Below, one piece after another: positions 37,563 to 46,761 of a stretch of 64,000 nucleotides of DNA. Under the pieces are notes generated by a model that did not search any database, had not been told where the DNA came from, and was given only the letters and a program-made list of their open reading frames with translations. Origin of the DNA: an uncultured Clostridium sp. (GTDB lineage Bacteria; Bacillota; Clostridia; TANB77; CAG-508); NCBI GenBank assembly GCA_946487895.1, contig CAMLUO010000003.1, forward strand, positions 22,922 to 86,921, written 5' to 3'. Position 1 is the stretch's first letter; the number at the start of each line of letters is the position of its first letter. The translations under genes were made by a program, and so were the position numbers.

Positions 37563-37598
37563 GAATTAAATTAATTTAATATTAAATTAATTTAATTC
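37563..37598. repeat. 36-bp perfect AT-rich palindrome
   Basis: The sequence equals its own reverse complement over all 36 bases, centred on AATATT. It could fold as an RNA stem or serve as a dimeric protein-binding site. It is immediately followed by a second hairpin at 37600-37619. Confidence 0.85.
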
Positions 37599-37642
37599 AG
37601 TCGGAATAGTTATTCCGACCAAGATTTTTATGATGTATGTAT

Positions 37643-37680
37643 AGAGAAGGTCACCAGATTGTGACCTTCTCTAAAATTTT
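37643..37680. terminator. Strong bidirectional terminator
   Basis: 12-bp perfect stem (AGAGAAGGTCAC with GTGACCTTCTCT), 6-nt loop, A/T run on both sides. It ends the small RNA locus on plus and the Asn-rich micro-gene on minus. Confidence 0.85.
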
Positions 37681-37684
37681 GCAA

Positions 37685-37789
37685 CTATCTATTGTTATTA
37701 TTATTGTTGTTTTGTCTTTCGTTGTTGTTATTGTTTTGATTATTTTTGTTATTGTTATTTGACTTATTTTCTTTATTTTTCTTTGACAT
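37685..37789 (-). CDS. Tiny Asn-rich basic protein (34 aa)
   Basis: ATG at 37789 has SD GGAGGTG. The 34-residue product is M-S-K-K-N-K-E-N-K-S followed by a nearly pure Asn stretch broken by Lys, Gln and one E-R-Q. A terminator follows the stop. Small Asn-rich basic proteins of this kind are seen in spore formers, but I cannot name a family. Confidence 0.6.
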   Translation of the reverse strand: MSKKNKENKSNNNNKNNQNNNNNERQNNNNNNNR

Positions 37790-37966
37790 GAAAAGCACCT
37801 CCATTCAAGTTTCAATAATATTATTTTCTAAAAAGCAAAAAAATATACATAAAAAATTAATTTGTGTTTTTTAGGTATTTGATATATAATGGGTAAAAAT
37901 TATAAAATATGTATTAATTGATAATTTTGATATTATATAAAACATAATATATATTAGGAGGAAAGG

Positions 37967-38017
37967 TTGAAAAGTTTAATTATTTTCCAACTAGATTTGT
38001 GCTTTAGGGAGGAATGA
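37967..38017 (+). CDS. Possible 16-codon leader peptide of murD
   Basis: TTG start with AGGAGGAAAGG upstream gives M-K-S-L-I-I-F-Q-L-D-L-C-F-R-E-E. Its stop codon overlaps the murD SD region, so its translation would affect murD initiation. This is an inference from signals only. Confidence 0.35.
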   Translation: MKSLIIFQLDLCFREE

Positions 38018-38025
38018 GATAAAAA

Positions 38026-39426
38026 ATGGATTTTGAAAATGAAAAATTAAAAGAATTTAATGAATACATAAGATTTAGAAAAGTAGCCATAATAGGATTG
38101 GGAGTAAGCAATCTACCATTGCTTGATTACATGTTTGAGAAAAAAGCAAGAGTAACGGTATTTGATGAAAGAGAAAGAGAAAAATTAAGCAAAGAAGCTT
38201 TAGAAAAAATAAATAATTATGGATTTGAGCTTATTATTGGAAAAGATTGTTTAAAATACTTAAGAAATTTTGATATAATTTTCCGTTCACCAAGTTGTTT
38301 GCCTACTAAACTAGAATTAGTCCAAGAAGAAAATAGAGGAGCAATTGTAACATCAGAAATTGAAATGTTAATGAAAATGTGTCCGTGTAAAATGATTGGA
38401 GTAACTGGAAGTGATGGAAAGACAACAACAACAAGTTTAATAAATAGTATTTTGCAAAAGGCAGGTTTTAAAACATTTTTGGGAGGAAATATCGGAACGC
38501 CATTATTTACTAAATTACCAGAAATGAAACCAGAAGATATTTTGGTATTAGAATTAAGTAGTTTTCAATTAATGGAAATGGAAGTAAGTCCAGATATTGC
38601 GGTTATAACTAATATAACACCAAATCATTTAAATATTCATAAAGATTATGAAGAATATATAGAAGCAAAGAAAAATATATTCAAATATCAATCTGAAAAT
38701 GGAATAACAGTATTAAATTATGATAATGAAATTACAAGAAGTTGTGAAAAAGAAGTGCCGGGAAAAGTAATCTTTTTTAGTGGAAAAGAAAAATTGGATA
38801 ATGGATTTATTGTTGATAATGGAATTATAAAAGAATGTGAAGATAGAGTAAGAAAACATATTTTGGATACACATGATGTCATTTTAAGAGGAGAGCATAA
38901 TTTTGAAAATATAGCAACTGCAATAGCTGCAACAAGTACATTAGTAGATATAGAAGATGCAATTGAAGCTATCAAAGAATTTAAACCAGTAGAACATAGA
39001 TTAGAACTTGTAAGAGAAATTGATGGAGTTAAATGGTATAATGATTCTGTAAGTTCATCACCAACAAGAACAATTGCAGGTTTAAATTCATTTCCAGAAG
39101 AGATTGTGTTAATAGCAGGTGGTTATGATAAAAATTTAGATTATACTCCAATTGCAAAGCCAATAGTTGAAAAGGTAAAGACTTTAATATTGTTAGGTCA
39201 AACATCAGGAAAAATATTTGATGCGGTAAAAAATGAATTAGAAAATCAAAATAAAGAACTTTATATTTATATGTGTGATTCTTTAGAAGAAACTGTACAA
39301 TTAGCAAAGAAACATGCTGTTAAAGGTCAAATTGTATTATTTTCACCAGCTAGTGCAAGTTTTGATATGTTCAAAAATTTTGCTGATAGAGGAGAACAGT
39401 TTAAAAAATTAGTGAATAATTTGTAG
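38026..39426 (+). CDS. murD: UDP-N-acetylmuramoylalanine-D-glutamate ligase
   Basis: This 466-residue Mur ligase adds D-Glu to UDP-MurNAc-Ala in peptidoglycan synthesis. N-terminal Rossmann-like G-L-G-V-S, ATP loop G-V-T-G-S-D-G-K-T-T-T near residue 125, central N-H-L-N-I-H, and C-terminal H-R-L-E and N-D-S-x-S-S-x-P-x-R-T. It is a stand-alone gene, not within a dcw cluster. SD GGGAGGAA. Confidence 0.96.
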   Translation: MDFENEKLKEFNEYIRFRKVAIIGLGVSNLPLLDYMFEKKARVTVFDEREREKLSKEALEKINNYGFELIIGKDCLKYLRNFDIIFRSPSCLPTKLELVQEENRGAIVTSEIEMLMKMCPCKMIGVTGSDGKTTTTSLINSILQKAGFKTFLGGNIGTPLFTKLPEMKPEDILVLELSSFQLMEMEVSPDIAVITNITPNHLNIHKDYEEYIEAKKNIFKYQSENGITVLNYDNEITRSCEKEVPGKVIFFSGKEKLDNGFIVDNGIIKECEDRVRKHILDTHDVILRGEHNFENIATAIAATSTLVDIEDAIEAIKEFKPVEHRLELVREIDGVKWYNDSVSSSPTRTIAGLNSFPEEIVLIAGGYDKNLDYTPIAKPIVEKVKTLILLGQTSGKIFDAVKNELENQNKELYIYMCDSLEETVQLAKKHAVKGQIVLFSPASASFDMFKNFADRGEQFKKLVNNL

Positions 39427-39435
39427 TAAAATGTT

Positions 39436-39587
39436 AGCTAGAATATTATATAAAATTATTATTTGTACCTTGTTGTCGCAACCTATGAAAGAAAAATGTT
39501 GTAGGTTGCTTCAATCGCACTCGCCTTTTACAAGGCTCGTTTGGTCGCTACGCGGTACTGCAAATAATTTTATATAATATTCTAGCT
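39436..39587. repeat. Foldback element with 25-bp perfect arms
   Basis: Arms at 39436-39460 and 39563-39587 are perfect reverse complements of 25 bp, separated by 102 bp. The interior is less AT-rich and contains a GCAACCTA/TAGGTTGC hairpin and a GCCTTTTACAAGGC hairpin. No coding frame is present. It looks like a miniature inverted-repeat element or a large structured terminator. Confidence 0.8.
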
Positions 39588-39669
39588 ACATCATTTTAAT
39601 AGTAAAACCTCTTAGACACAAATTTTTAAAAAATGCATAACATATACAAAAGAAAAAGGAGGTTTTATA

Positions 39670-40366
39670 ATGTACAATCAGAGTTATGAAGAGTACATAA
39701 GAAGCATACTAGGATATCCAAACTATCAGTATAATGACAATGATTCTATGTCATATATGCAAAATCAAGGATATAATTATAACAACAATTTTAATAATAA
39801 TTATAGCGAAAATGAAGATAATAATAGTGAATTAGAGCAATATTATCCAGAAATATATAAAATTGTATATCCAATGGTATCGCAAATATGCAGAAATAAT
39901 ACAAGAGAAATAACAAGAGAAGTAATTGACGAAATGACAGATGAGATTTATTCGACAATTGAGGGAACAGCAGACAATGAAATTAATTTGTCAATAAATT
40001 TGCAAAATGATATAAGGACAGGAGAAAATAGAACTCAGAATATGAATGCAAAAGAAATGAATTCATCTAGTCAAACGATTAGAAAAGAGGCAAAAAAGGA
40101 TTCAATACAAGTAGAAAACAGAAATGATAGTAGAGAAGATAGACAAATAAGAAATAGAAGTTTAAGAGATTTAATAAGAATTTTAATTATTCGAGAATTA
40201 CTTAGAAGAAGACCAGGAAATCGTCCACCAAGACCTAGACCACCTATGGGACCACCATTTCCTGGAGGACCACGGAAGACCACCTCAAGGACCAGGCAGG
40301 CCACCTCAAGGTGGAGGTAGACCACCAATGATGCCAAGAGGATATTATGATATTTATGAACATTAA
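39670..40366 (+). CDS. Coat-like Asn/Pro/Gly-rich protein, needs +1 frameshift at CGG
   Basis: About 231 residues if read through. The N-terminus is Tyr/Asn-rich, the centre has Y-P-E-I-Y-K-I-V-Y-P-M-V, and the C-terminus is a Pro/Gly/Arg repeat tail, a composition typical of spore coat or surface proteins (inference). Zero frame meets CGG at 40273-40275 and then runs into 14 unrelated residues. Dropping the C gives G-G-P-G-R-P-P-Q-G-P-G-R-P-P-Q-G, continuing the repeat to a natural end (Y-Y-D-I-Y-E-H) at 40366. SD AAAGGAGG. Confidence 0.75.
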
Positions 40367-40484
40367 TGATTTAAATCAAGAGGTATTAATATCTCTTGAT
40401 TTTTTAGTATATATTAAAAGTTGACATTATTAACATAAAATGGTAAAATTAATATGTATTAAATATGTTAATTGGGGGAATAAT

Positions 40485-41684
40485 ATGGAACAAAATAAAA
40501 TAAGAAACAAAATTTTAGCTATATCAGGTCAACCAGTAACTGGTAAGGGAACAAATATAAAAGCTATAATAGAAAAATTGAAACAAATGGGATATGCAGA
40601 GGAAAATATACATTTGGAGTCAACAGGAAATGAATTTAGAAAATATTTTAATATGATTGTCGAATTAATACAAAGTTTAGATGATGAAGAGAATGTAAAA
40701 AAATTAACAGAGAGTGAAGAACTAAAGAAAATTTTTAGTAACAATGAGTATAGAAAAGCGTTTACAGAAACTTTAGCTATGTTAAAAAAATCAGGATTAG
40801 ATTTGTCAAAATTTAATATTGAACAAGCAAATAATTTAGAAGAATTTAAAAAAATCAGAAAAATTGTTGACACTTTAATTGATGAGGGAATTAAAGAAAA
40901 AGGTATTGAGATTAATAGTCAAAGTCGACCAGAGGATATTTGGATAATTGATTCGAGATTGGCTTTTTATAATATACCTGATGCTTTTTCAGTAAGATTA
41001 ACTGCATCTCCTGATGTTGCTGCTCAAAGATTATTGCAAGATAAAACCAGAGGAAAAGAAGATAGCAAGTATAAAGATATAGCTGAAGCAAAGGAAGCGA
41101 GAGAAAGAAGAAGAATTGGAGAAACTTCAAGATATTTACAAAGATATGGAGTGAATTTAGAAGATGAAAATAATTATGATTTAATTATCGATACATCTTA
41201 TTCAAGTATAAATGATATTTCTGACACAATATTGAAATGTTCAGAATTATTTTATCAAGGCAAACTATTTGAAAAAAAATGGACAAGCCCAAAACTACTT
41301 TTACCATTACAAGAAGAAAGATTGACTTATGGAAAAGCTTTATATGATTTAGAAGAAATAATACAAAGTATAAGAGAAAATGGATACTATCCTTCTTCAC
41401 CAGTAGAAATAGTAGAAGCAGATGGGTTAAAAGGAATAGTTGAAGGACACCATAGAAATTTTGGGGCGGCTTATGATGGATTGACATTAGTACCATATAT
41501 TGTGTTAGCGAAAGATGATGAAAAACTTCCAGGAAAGACTATTACGGCAAGACAATATATGCAAGGATTAACAGCAAGTAAATTATATGGCCATGAAGAA
41601 TTGATAGGAAAAGAGTTTAGCTATGAAGAAGTATATCCTGATATATATGAAAAGTTAAAGCAAAAAGAACAAGAAGAAAGATAA
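40485..41684 (+). CDS. P-loop (cytidylate-kinase-like) plus ParB-like fusion protein
   Basis: About 399 residues. The N-terminal domain has Walker A G-Q-P-V-T-G-K-G-T and later R-L-T-A-S-P-D-V-A-A-Q-R, as in cytidylate-kinase-like enzymes (with a long helical lid). The C-terminal third has I-V-E-G-H-H-R-N-F-G-A-A-Y, resembling the G-H-H-R nucleotide-binding box of ParB/sulfiredoxin-fold proteins. This pairing is unusual and its role is unknown. ATG 40485 follows GGGGGAA. Confidence 0.7.
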   Translation: MEQNKIRNKILAISGQPVTGKGTNIKAIIEKLKQMGYAEENIHLESTGNEFRKYFNMIVELIQSLDDEENVKKLTESEELKKIFSNNEYRKAFTETLAMLKKSGLDLSKFNIEQANNLEEFKKIRKIVDTLIDEGIKEKGIEINSQSRPEDIWIIDSRLAFYNIPDAFSVRLTASPDVAAQRLLQDKTRGKEDSKYKDIAEAKEARERRRIGETSRYLQRYGVNLEDENNYDLIIDTSYSSINDISDTILKCSELFYQGKLFEKKWTSPKLLLPLQEERLTYGKALYDLEEIIQSIRENGYYPSSPVEIVEADGLKGIVEGHHRNFGAAYDGLTLVPYIVLAKDDEKLPGKTITARQYMQGLTASKLYGHEELIGKEFSYEEVYPDIYEKLKQKEQEER

Positions 41685-41868
41685 GAATAAACCAAGTTAT
41701 AAAATATAATAAATACAAAAATCCAGCTTGATTAGAGTTGGATTTTTTGGTATGAAAAAATTGTATTTTATTTTTGAAAAAAATCCCAAAATGATAAAAA
41801 ATTTTAAGAATATAAATCAAAAAAAATACAAATAATAATATTGAGAAATTTTGAAAGGTGGTAATAAA

Positions 41869-42318
41869 ATGAAAGTTAAAGATTGTATGTGTGAAGATGT
41901 ATGTTGTGTAAGACCTGAAACAAAAATACAAGAAGTAGCAAAATTAATGAATCAACATCATATAGGATGTGTTCCAGTATGTGATGACAACAATTGCATA
42001 TGTGGAATAGTAACAGATAGAGATATAATATTAAGATGTGTTGCATGTAATAAAGACACAAATCAAACACTAGCAAGTGATATAATGACATGTAATGTTA
42101 CAACATGTAAACAAGATGATGAAATGACAAATGCACAAACAAAAATGGAACAAAAGCAGATAAGAAGACTACCAGTATGTGATATCAATAATCAAGTAGT
42201 TGGAATATTAACATTAGGAGATTTAGCTCATTTTGATACTAAACTAGGAAAACAACAAGTATGTACAACATTTGAAAATATATGTAATTGTGAAGGACAA
42301 ATAAAAAACGGAAATTAG
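41869..42318 (+). CDS. Cys-rich CBS-domain protein
   Basis: About 149 residues: two CBS motifs (I-G-C-V-P-V-C-D ... G-I-V-T-D-R-D-I, and R-R-L-P-V-C-D ... G-I-L-T-L-G-D-L). CBS pairs bind adenosine nucleotides. Unusually it holds more than a dozen cysteines, many in place of hydrophobics, suggesting metal or redox sensitivity (inference). ATG 41869 with AAAGGTGG is chosen over TTG 41851. Confidence 0.85.
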   Translation: MKVKDCMCEDVCCVRPETKIQEVAKLMNQHHIGCVPVCDDNNCICGIVTDRDIILRCVACNKDTNQTLASDIMTCNVTTCKQDDEMTNAQTKMEQKQIRRLPVCDINNQVVGILTLGDLAHFDTKLGKQQVCTTFENICNCEGQIKNGN

Positions 42319-42423
42319 GATTTGGGTAGGATTAGGGGACGGCCCCAAAAATCTCAATTTAAGTAAAAGGGGACAGATTAACCTGTCCCTAATTTTTGGG
42401 AAAAGTAACACGTCCCCAAATCC
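42318..42423 (+). repeat. Composite GGGGAC foldback repeat
   Basis: Outer ends GGATTTGGG/CCCAAATCC surround GGGGACGGCCCC and an inner GGACAG-ATTAAC-CTGTCC hairpin. It begins at the stop codon of the CBS gene. Confidence 0.75.
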
Positions 42424-42473
42424 TTTTTGCATAATAAAAAATTTTTTACATATATTAAAATTAGGTGAACAAC

Positions 42474-43571
42474 ATGATTATTAATATGTCATATTGGACA
42501 AGAGTATTAAAAAATATTTTATATGTAGTATTAATCTTATTAGGTTTATATATAGCTTTAGAGCTATCTATTTTTTATATGCCATTTTTGATTGCATTTA
42601 TTATATCATTAATGATAGAACCAGCAATTAAAAAAATAATGAAAAAAACACATTTAACAAGAAGAACAAGCTCAATTATTATATTTGTTTTAGTTTCAGT
42701 TATTATAATAGGTGGTTTAGCTTGGCTATTGATAACATTATTTTCAGAATCTTCAAGTTTATTACAGAGTTTAAATGATTACTTTGACAAGTTATATGAG
42801 CAATTTCAAAATTTAATAAATTATTTTAATTTTGACAATATACATCTTTCAGATGAAATATTAGAAGTAATACAAAACTCTACAGGAGATTTTTTAACTA
42901 CCGCTTCTGATTGGTTAAGAAACATATTAAATAATTTAATAAACTTTGTAACGAGTATCCCATCAATTGCTATATGTATAGGTATAACAGTAATTGCACT
43001 ATATTTTATTTGTGTAGATAAAATATATATATTAGACCAAATTGAGCATCATTTACCTAGATTATGGGTAAAAAAGATTTCAATACATTTAAAAGACTTA
43101 ATTCAAACATTAGGTGGATATTTAAAGGCAGAAGCAACACTTATATTAGTATCTTTTGTAATTTCTTTAATTGGATTATATATTTTGCAAATTGTTGGAT
43201 TTAATGTTCAATATCCATTGCTGATGGCTCTATTTATTGGTTTTGTAGATGCACTTCCAATACTTGGTTCTGGAACAGTTATGATTCCATGGGCCATAAT
43301 TTGTGCTTTGAATGGAGATATTAATTTAGGTATAGCTATTATTATTTTATTAATAATTATGTCAGTAGTTAGACAAGTTTTAGAGCCTAAATTGGTTAGT
43401 AAGAATATTGGTGTTCATCCAATTTTTACTTTGATTGCTATGTATACTGGTTTTAAGGTAATTGGTATTATGGGTCTTTTAGTTGGACCAATAGTTTTAA
43501 TTATAGTTAAAAATATTTTTGCTAATTTAATTGACCAAGGTGTATTTAAAACTATTTTTGATAAGAAATAG
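42474..43571 (+). CDS. AI-2E family transporter-like permease
   Basis: About 365 residues with N-terminal helix pair, a soluble loop region (about 90-150), and a C-terminal set of helices with F-V-D-A-L-P-I-L-G-S-G and R-Q-V-L-E-P-K-L-V-S, diagnostic of the AI-2E/PerM exporter family. Substrates of clostridial members are unknown. ATG 42474 is preferred to GTG 42465, which overlaps the SD AGGTGA. Confidence 0.9.
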   Translation: MIINMSYWTRVLKNILYVVLILLGLYIALELSIFYMPFLIAFIISLMIEPAIKKIMKKTHLTRRTSSIIIFVLVSVIIIGGLAWLLITLFSESSSLLQSLNDYFDKLYEQFQNLINYFNFDNIHLSDEILEVIQNSTGDFLTTASDWLRNILNNLINFVTSIPSIAICIGITVIALYFICVDKIYILDQIEHHLPRLWVKKISIHLKDLIQTLGGYLKAEATLILVSFVISLIGLYILQIVGFNVQYPLLMALFIGFVDALPILGSGTVMIPWAIICALNGDINLGIAIIILLIIMSVVRQVLEPKLVSKNIGVHPIFTLIAMYTGFKVIGIMGLLVGPIVLIIVKNIFANLIDQGVFKTIFDKK

Positions 43572-43592
43572 GATTTAGGGGTTTCCTAAATC

Positions 43593-45131
43593 CTATTCCC
43601 ATTCAATTGTTGCAGGTGGTTTAGAAGTAATATCATAAACAACTCTATTTACATGATTAACTTCATTCACAATTCTACTTGAAACCTTTTCTAAAACATC
43701 ATAAGGTATTTTACTCCAAACACCTGTCATAAAATCAGTAGTCTCAACAGCACGAAGAGCTATTGTATAATCATAAGTTCTTTCATCTCCCATAACACCA
43801 ACAGATTTTAAATTAGTTAAAACTGCGAAATATTGATTAATAATTTTGTGTAATCCAGCATTTGCAATTTCTTCTCTGAAAATACTATCCGCTTCTTTTA
43901 AAATATCTAATTTGTCATCTGTTATATCTCCAATAATCCTTATAGCTAAACCTGGACCAGGAAAGGGTTGTCTATATACCAAATTTTCTGGAATATCTAA
44001 CTCTAAACCAGTTTTTCTAACTTCATCTTTAAATAAATCTCTTAAAGGTTCTACAATTTCTTTAAAATCAACATAGTCAGGTAATCCACCTACATTATGA
44101 TGGCTTTTAATTACAGAACTTTTACCTAATCCGCTTTCAATAACATCAGGATAAATAGTTCCTTGCACCAAGAAATCAACAGTTCCAATTTTTTTAGCCT
44201 CTTCTTCAAAAACTCGTATAAATTCTTCTCCAATAATTTTTCTTTTTTTCTCTGGGTCAGTAACTCCTGCAAGTTTTGATAAAAATCTATCTTTAGCATT
44301 TACTCTAATTAAGTTAATGTCAAATTGATTTCTAAAAACTTCTTCAACTTCGTCGCCTTCATTTTTACGAAGTAGACCATGGTCAACGAAGATACAAGTT
44401 AGATTTTTTCCGATAGCTTTATTTAATAAAACTGCGGCAACAGAAGAATCAACTCCACCTGATAAAGCACATAAGGCTTTTTTGTCTCCAATTTTTTCTT
44501 TTAAATTTTTAATACTTTCATCAACAAATGAAGAAATTTGCCAATCACCACTACAATTACAAATTTCAAATAAGAAGTTTTTAATTACTTGTGTTCCATT
44601 AACAGAATTATTAACTTCTGGATGAAATTGAATTCCATATAGTTTTTTATTAGAATTTTCCATTGCAGCATTTGGACAAGATGGGGTAGAGGCAATATTT
44701 TTGAAGCCTTCTGGTACGGTTTCTACATAATCAGTGTGACTCATTAAAAAGCCATTGTTATTTCCAAAACCTTTGAATAATAAAGAGTTGTTGTCTATTT
44801 TTACATCTGTTGTTCCATATTCTCTTTTACTTGCTTTAGCTACTTTTCCTCCAAGTGTATAAGTCATAAGTTGCATACCATAACAAATCCCAAGAACAGG
44901 TATTCCTAATTCAAATATTCCATCTGCACATCTAGGAGCTTCTTCTCCATATACACTTGCTGGTCCTCCAGTAAAAATGATTCCTTTTGGATTTTTTTCT
45001 TTGATTTTTTCGATTGATATGTCATAAGGTACTACTTCTGAATATACATTACATTCTCTGACGCGTCTTGCAATTAGTTGGTTGTATTGCCCACCGAAGT
45101 CTAGAATTAAAATTAGTTCATTACTTTTCAT
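43593..45131 (-). CDS. guaA: GMP synthase (glutamine-hydrolysing)
   Basis: This 512-residue enzyme converts XMP to GMP. The N-terminal class I amidotransferase has G-I-C-Y-G-M-Q and Q-F-H-P-E, and the ATP-pyrophosphatase domain has L-S-G-G-V-D-S-S. The C-terminal dimerisation domain ends K-P-P-A-T-I-E-W-E, as in the family. Convergent with the AI-2E gene. Confidence 0.98.
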   Translation of the reverse strand: MKSNELILILDFGGQYNQLIARRVRECNVYSEVVPYDISIEKIKEKNPKGIIFTGGPASVYGEEAPRCADGIFELGIPVLGICYGMQLMTYTLGGKVAKASKREYGTTDVKIDNNSLLFKGFGNNNGFLMSHTDYVETVPEGFKNIASTPSCPNAAMENSNKKLYGIQFHPEVNNSVNGTQVIKNFLFEICNCSGDWQISSFVDESIKNLKEKIGDKKALCALSGGVDSSVAAVLLNKAIGKNLTCIFVDHGLLRKNEGDEVEEVFRNQFDINLIRVNAKDRFLSKLAGVTDPEKKRKIIGEEFIRVFEEEAKKIGTVDFLVQGTIYPDVIESGLGKSSVIKSHHNVGGLPDYVDFKEIVEPLRDLFKDEVRKTGLELDIPENLVYRQPFPGPGLAIRIIGDITDDKLDILKEADSIFREEIANAGLHKIINQYFAVLTNLKSVGVMGDERTYDYTIALRAVETTDFMTGVWSKIPYDVLEKVSSRIVNEVNHVNRVVYDITSKPPATIEWE

Positions 45132-45276
45132 ATATTAATCATCCTTTCATTTTACTTTCATGTATTGTATCATAGATTGTTAAATAAGTAAATAAATATT
45201 TTGAAGTTATGTAAAATTGACTTTATTACATATTGATGTTACAATATGTATTATATTGAAAGAAAAGAGGGGTGTA

Positions 45277-45990
45277 ATGGATAAAATACATATTGATAAG
45301 ATAAAAAAGATAATAAAAGATAAAGCACATGGAACTGAATTTTATAATAGAGTTATGTTTGAAACCTTAATAATGGAAGTGGATAATTTAGTAAATAAAT
45401 TTGAAATTGATGCAAATTCTAAAACTAAAGATATATTAAGAATAATAAATAACTATGTTAAGTCTAATACAAGTATTAGAGGTGAGTATTTCGATAAATT
45501 TTCTGGAAATGTAGAATTTTTTGATGAAGATGAAAAGATATATAGAACAGCATATGCAGCGTTATTAAGGAAACAAGCAATGTGTGCAGGATATGCAGAA
45601 TTAACAAGAATATTATTAGCAATGTATGATATAAACAGTTATACTTTATTAGCTAAATTACCTGGAAAAAATAAAAAATTAATGCATTATGTTGTTTTAG
45701 CAGAAGTAAATGAAAACAATAAAGTATCATATGTTATTTTAGATCCAGAAAGAGAAGCAAGTTGTGAAAGAAAGGGAATGGATTTTAAAAGATATTTGAA
45801 CAATATGACTTTTGCTATTCCAAATGAACTCTGGGAAGAAAATAAAATTGGTCATACAGGTGTTGGAATTGAAGCAGAACAATTTTTAGAAACTACTAAT
45901 CAAAATGAAATAGCGGACTTCAATTCTGTATATAGATTAGTAAAAATTTTAAAAGAGCGTGAAAATGATGAATGGAAAGGAGAAAGATGA
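45277..45990 (+). CDS. Transglutaminase-like protein
   Basis: About 237 residues. The C-A-G-Y-A-E-L Cys motif (near residue 105), M-H-Y-V-V-L and V-I-L-D-P-E-R form a plausible Cys-His-Asp triad of the transglutaminase/protease-like superfamily. No signal peptide, so intracellular. ATG 45277 with GAGGGGTG is preferred over the upstream ATG at 45217. It overlaps the next gene by ATGA. Confidence 0.75.
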   Translation: MDKIHIDKIKKIIKDKAHGTEFYNRVMFETLIMEVDNLVNKFEIDANSKTKDILRIINNYVKSNTSIRGEYFDKFSGNVEFFDEDEKIYRTAYAALLRKQAMCAGYAELTRILLAMYDINSYTLLAKLPGKNKKLMHYVVLAEVNENNKVSYVILDPEREASCERKGMDFKRYLNNMTFAIPNELWEENKIGHTGVGIEAEQFLETTNQNEIADFNSVYRLVKILKERENDEWKGER

Positions 45991-46760
45991 ATATGAATGT
46001 AGAAGATGTAAAAATAAAAAGCAAAAATAATTATAATATTTCGGCATCACTATATATTCCAAATGAAGATATAGATAAAATTGTAATTGCTTGTCACGGC
46101 TTTGGTGGAGATAAGGAAAGTAGTGCAATAAAATATTTTGCTGAAACTATTTATAAAGATAATATTGGACTAATTTGTTTTGATTTTCCAGGACATGGAC
46201 AGAGTGAAGTAAATGGAGATAAATTGACAATTTGGAATTGTATAAATGATATAGAAGCCATAGAAAACTATATAAAAAACAGATTTGGAGATAAAATAGA
46301 AATTAATATTTTTGCAACTAGTTTTGGAGCATATATTACTTTGTTAAAAATTTTTACTAGAAAAACACAGTATAATAAAATAATATTAAGAGCACCTGCT
46401 ATAAAAATGGACGAAATATTTAAAGATACTTTATTAAGAGAACCTTTTGAGAAATTCAAAGAAAGAAAAGTAACAACATTAGGGTTTGAAAGGAAGATTC
46501 TTATTTCATATGAGTTTTATGAAGATTTAGCAAATAATAAAATAATAGATTTATATAATAACAATCAACATATTCTTATAATTCAAGGGACTGAAGATGA
46601 TGTAGCACCAATTAAAGATACGAAAGAATTTCTATCTTTAGACCCGAATAATATAGAATTATATGAAATTGATGGAGCGGATCATAGAATGAAGAAAGAT
46701 GGTGAACTAGAAAAAGCAATAAGTAAAGCATATAGTTACTTAAGAAAGGAGAAGATGTAA
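45987..46760 (+). CDS. Alpha/beta hydrolase
   Basis: About 257 residues. It has C-H-G-F-G-G (oxyanion loop), T-S-F-G-A-Y as nucleophile elbow (Ser in a degenerate S-x-G), D-D-V-A-P with the acid, and D-H-R-M with the catalytic His. Substrate unknown; the likely type is a serine esterase/peptidase. ATG at 45987 follows GGAAAGGAG and overlaps the previous stop. Confidence 0.85.
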   Translation: MNMNVEDVKIKSKNNYNISASLYIPNEDIDKIVIACHGFGGDKESSAIKYFAETIYKDNIGLICFDFPGHGQSEVNGDKLTIWNCINDIEAIENYIKNRFGDKIEINIFATSFGAYITLLKIFTRKTQYNKIILRAPAIKMDEIFKDTLLREPFEKFKERKVTTLGFERKILISYEFYEDLANNKIIDLYNNNQHILIIQGTEDDVAPIKDTKEFLSLDPNNIELYEIDGADHRMKKDGELEKAISKAYSYLRKEKM

Positions 46761-46761
46761 G

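Larger units (their letters stand above)
37375..37680 (+). ncRNA. Unassigned structured RNA or micro-ORF leader
   Basis: A promoter at 37341 and a strong terminator at 37643-37680 bound a transcript of about 300 nt. It contains a short AGGGA-ACAA-TCCCT hairpin, two micro-ORFs with good SDs (37427 and 37519), a 36-bp perfect palindrome (37563-37598) and a GTCGGAAT/ATTCCGAC hairpin (37600-37619). I do not recognise any known RNA family. It may be a stable RNA, a leader-peptide RNA or a type I toxin-like locus. Confidence 0.6.
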
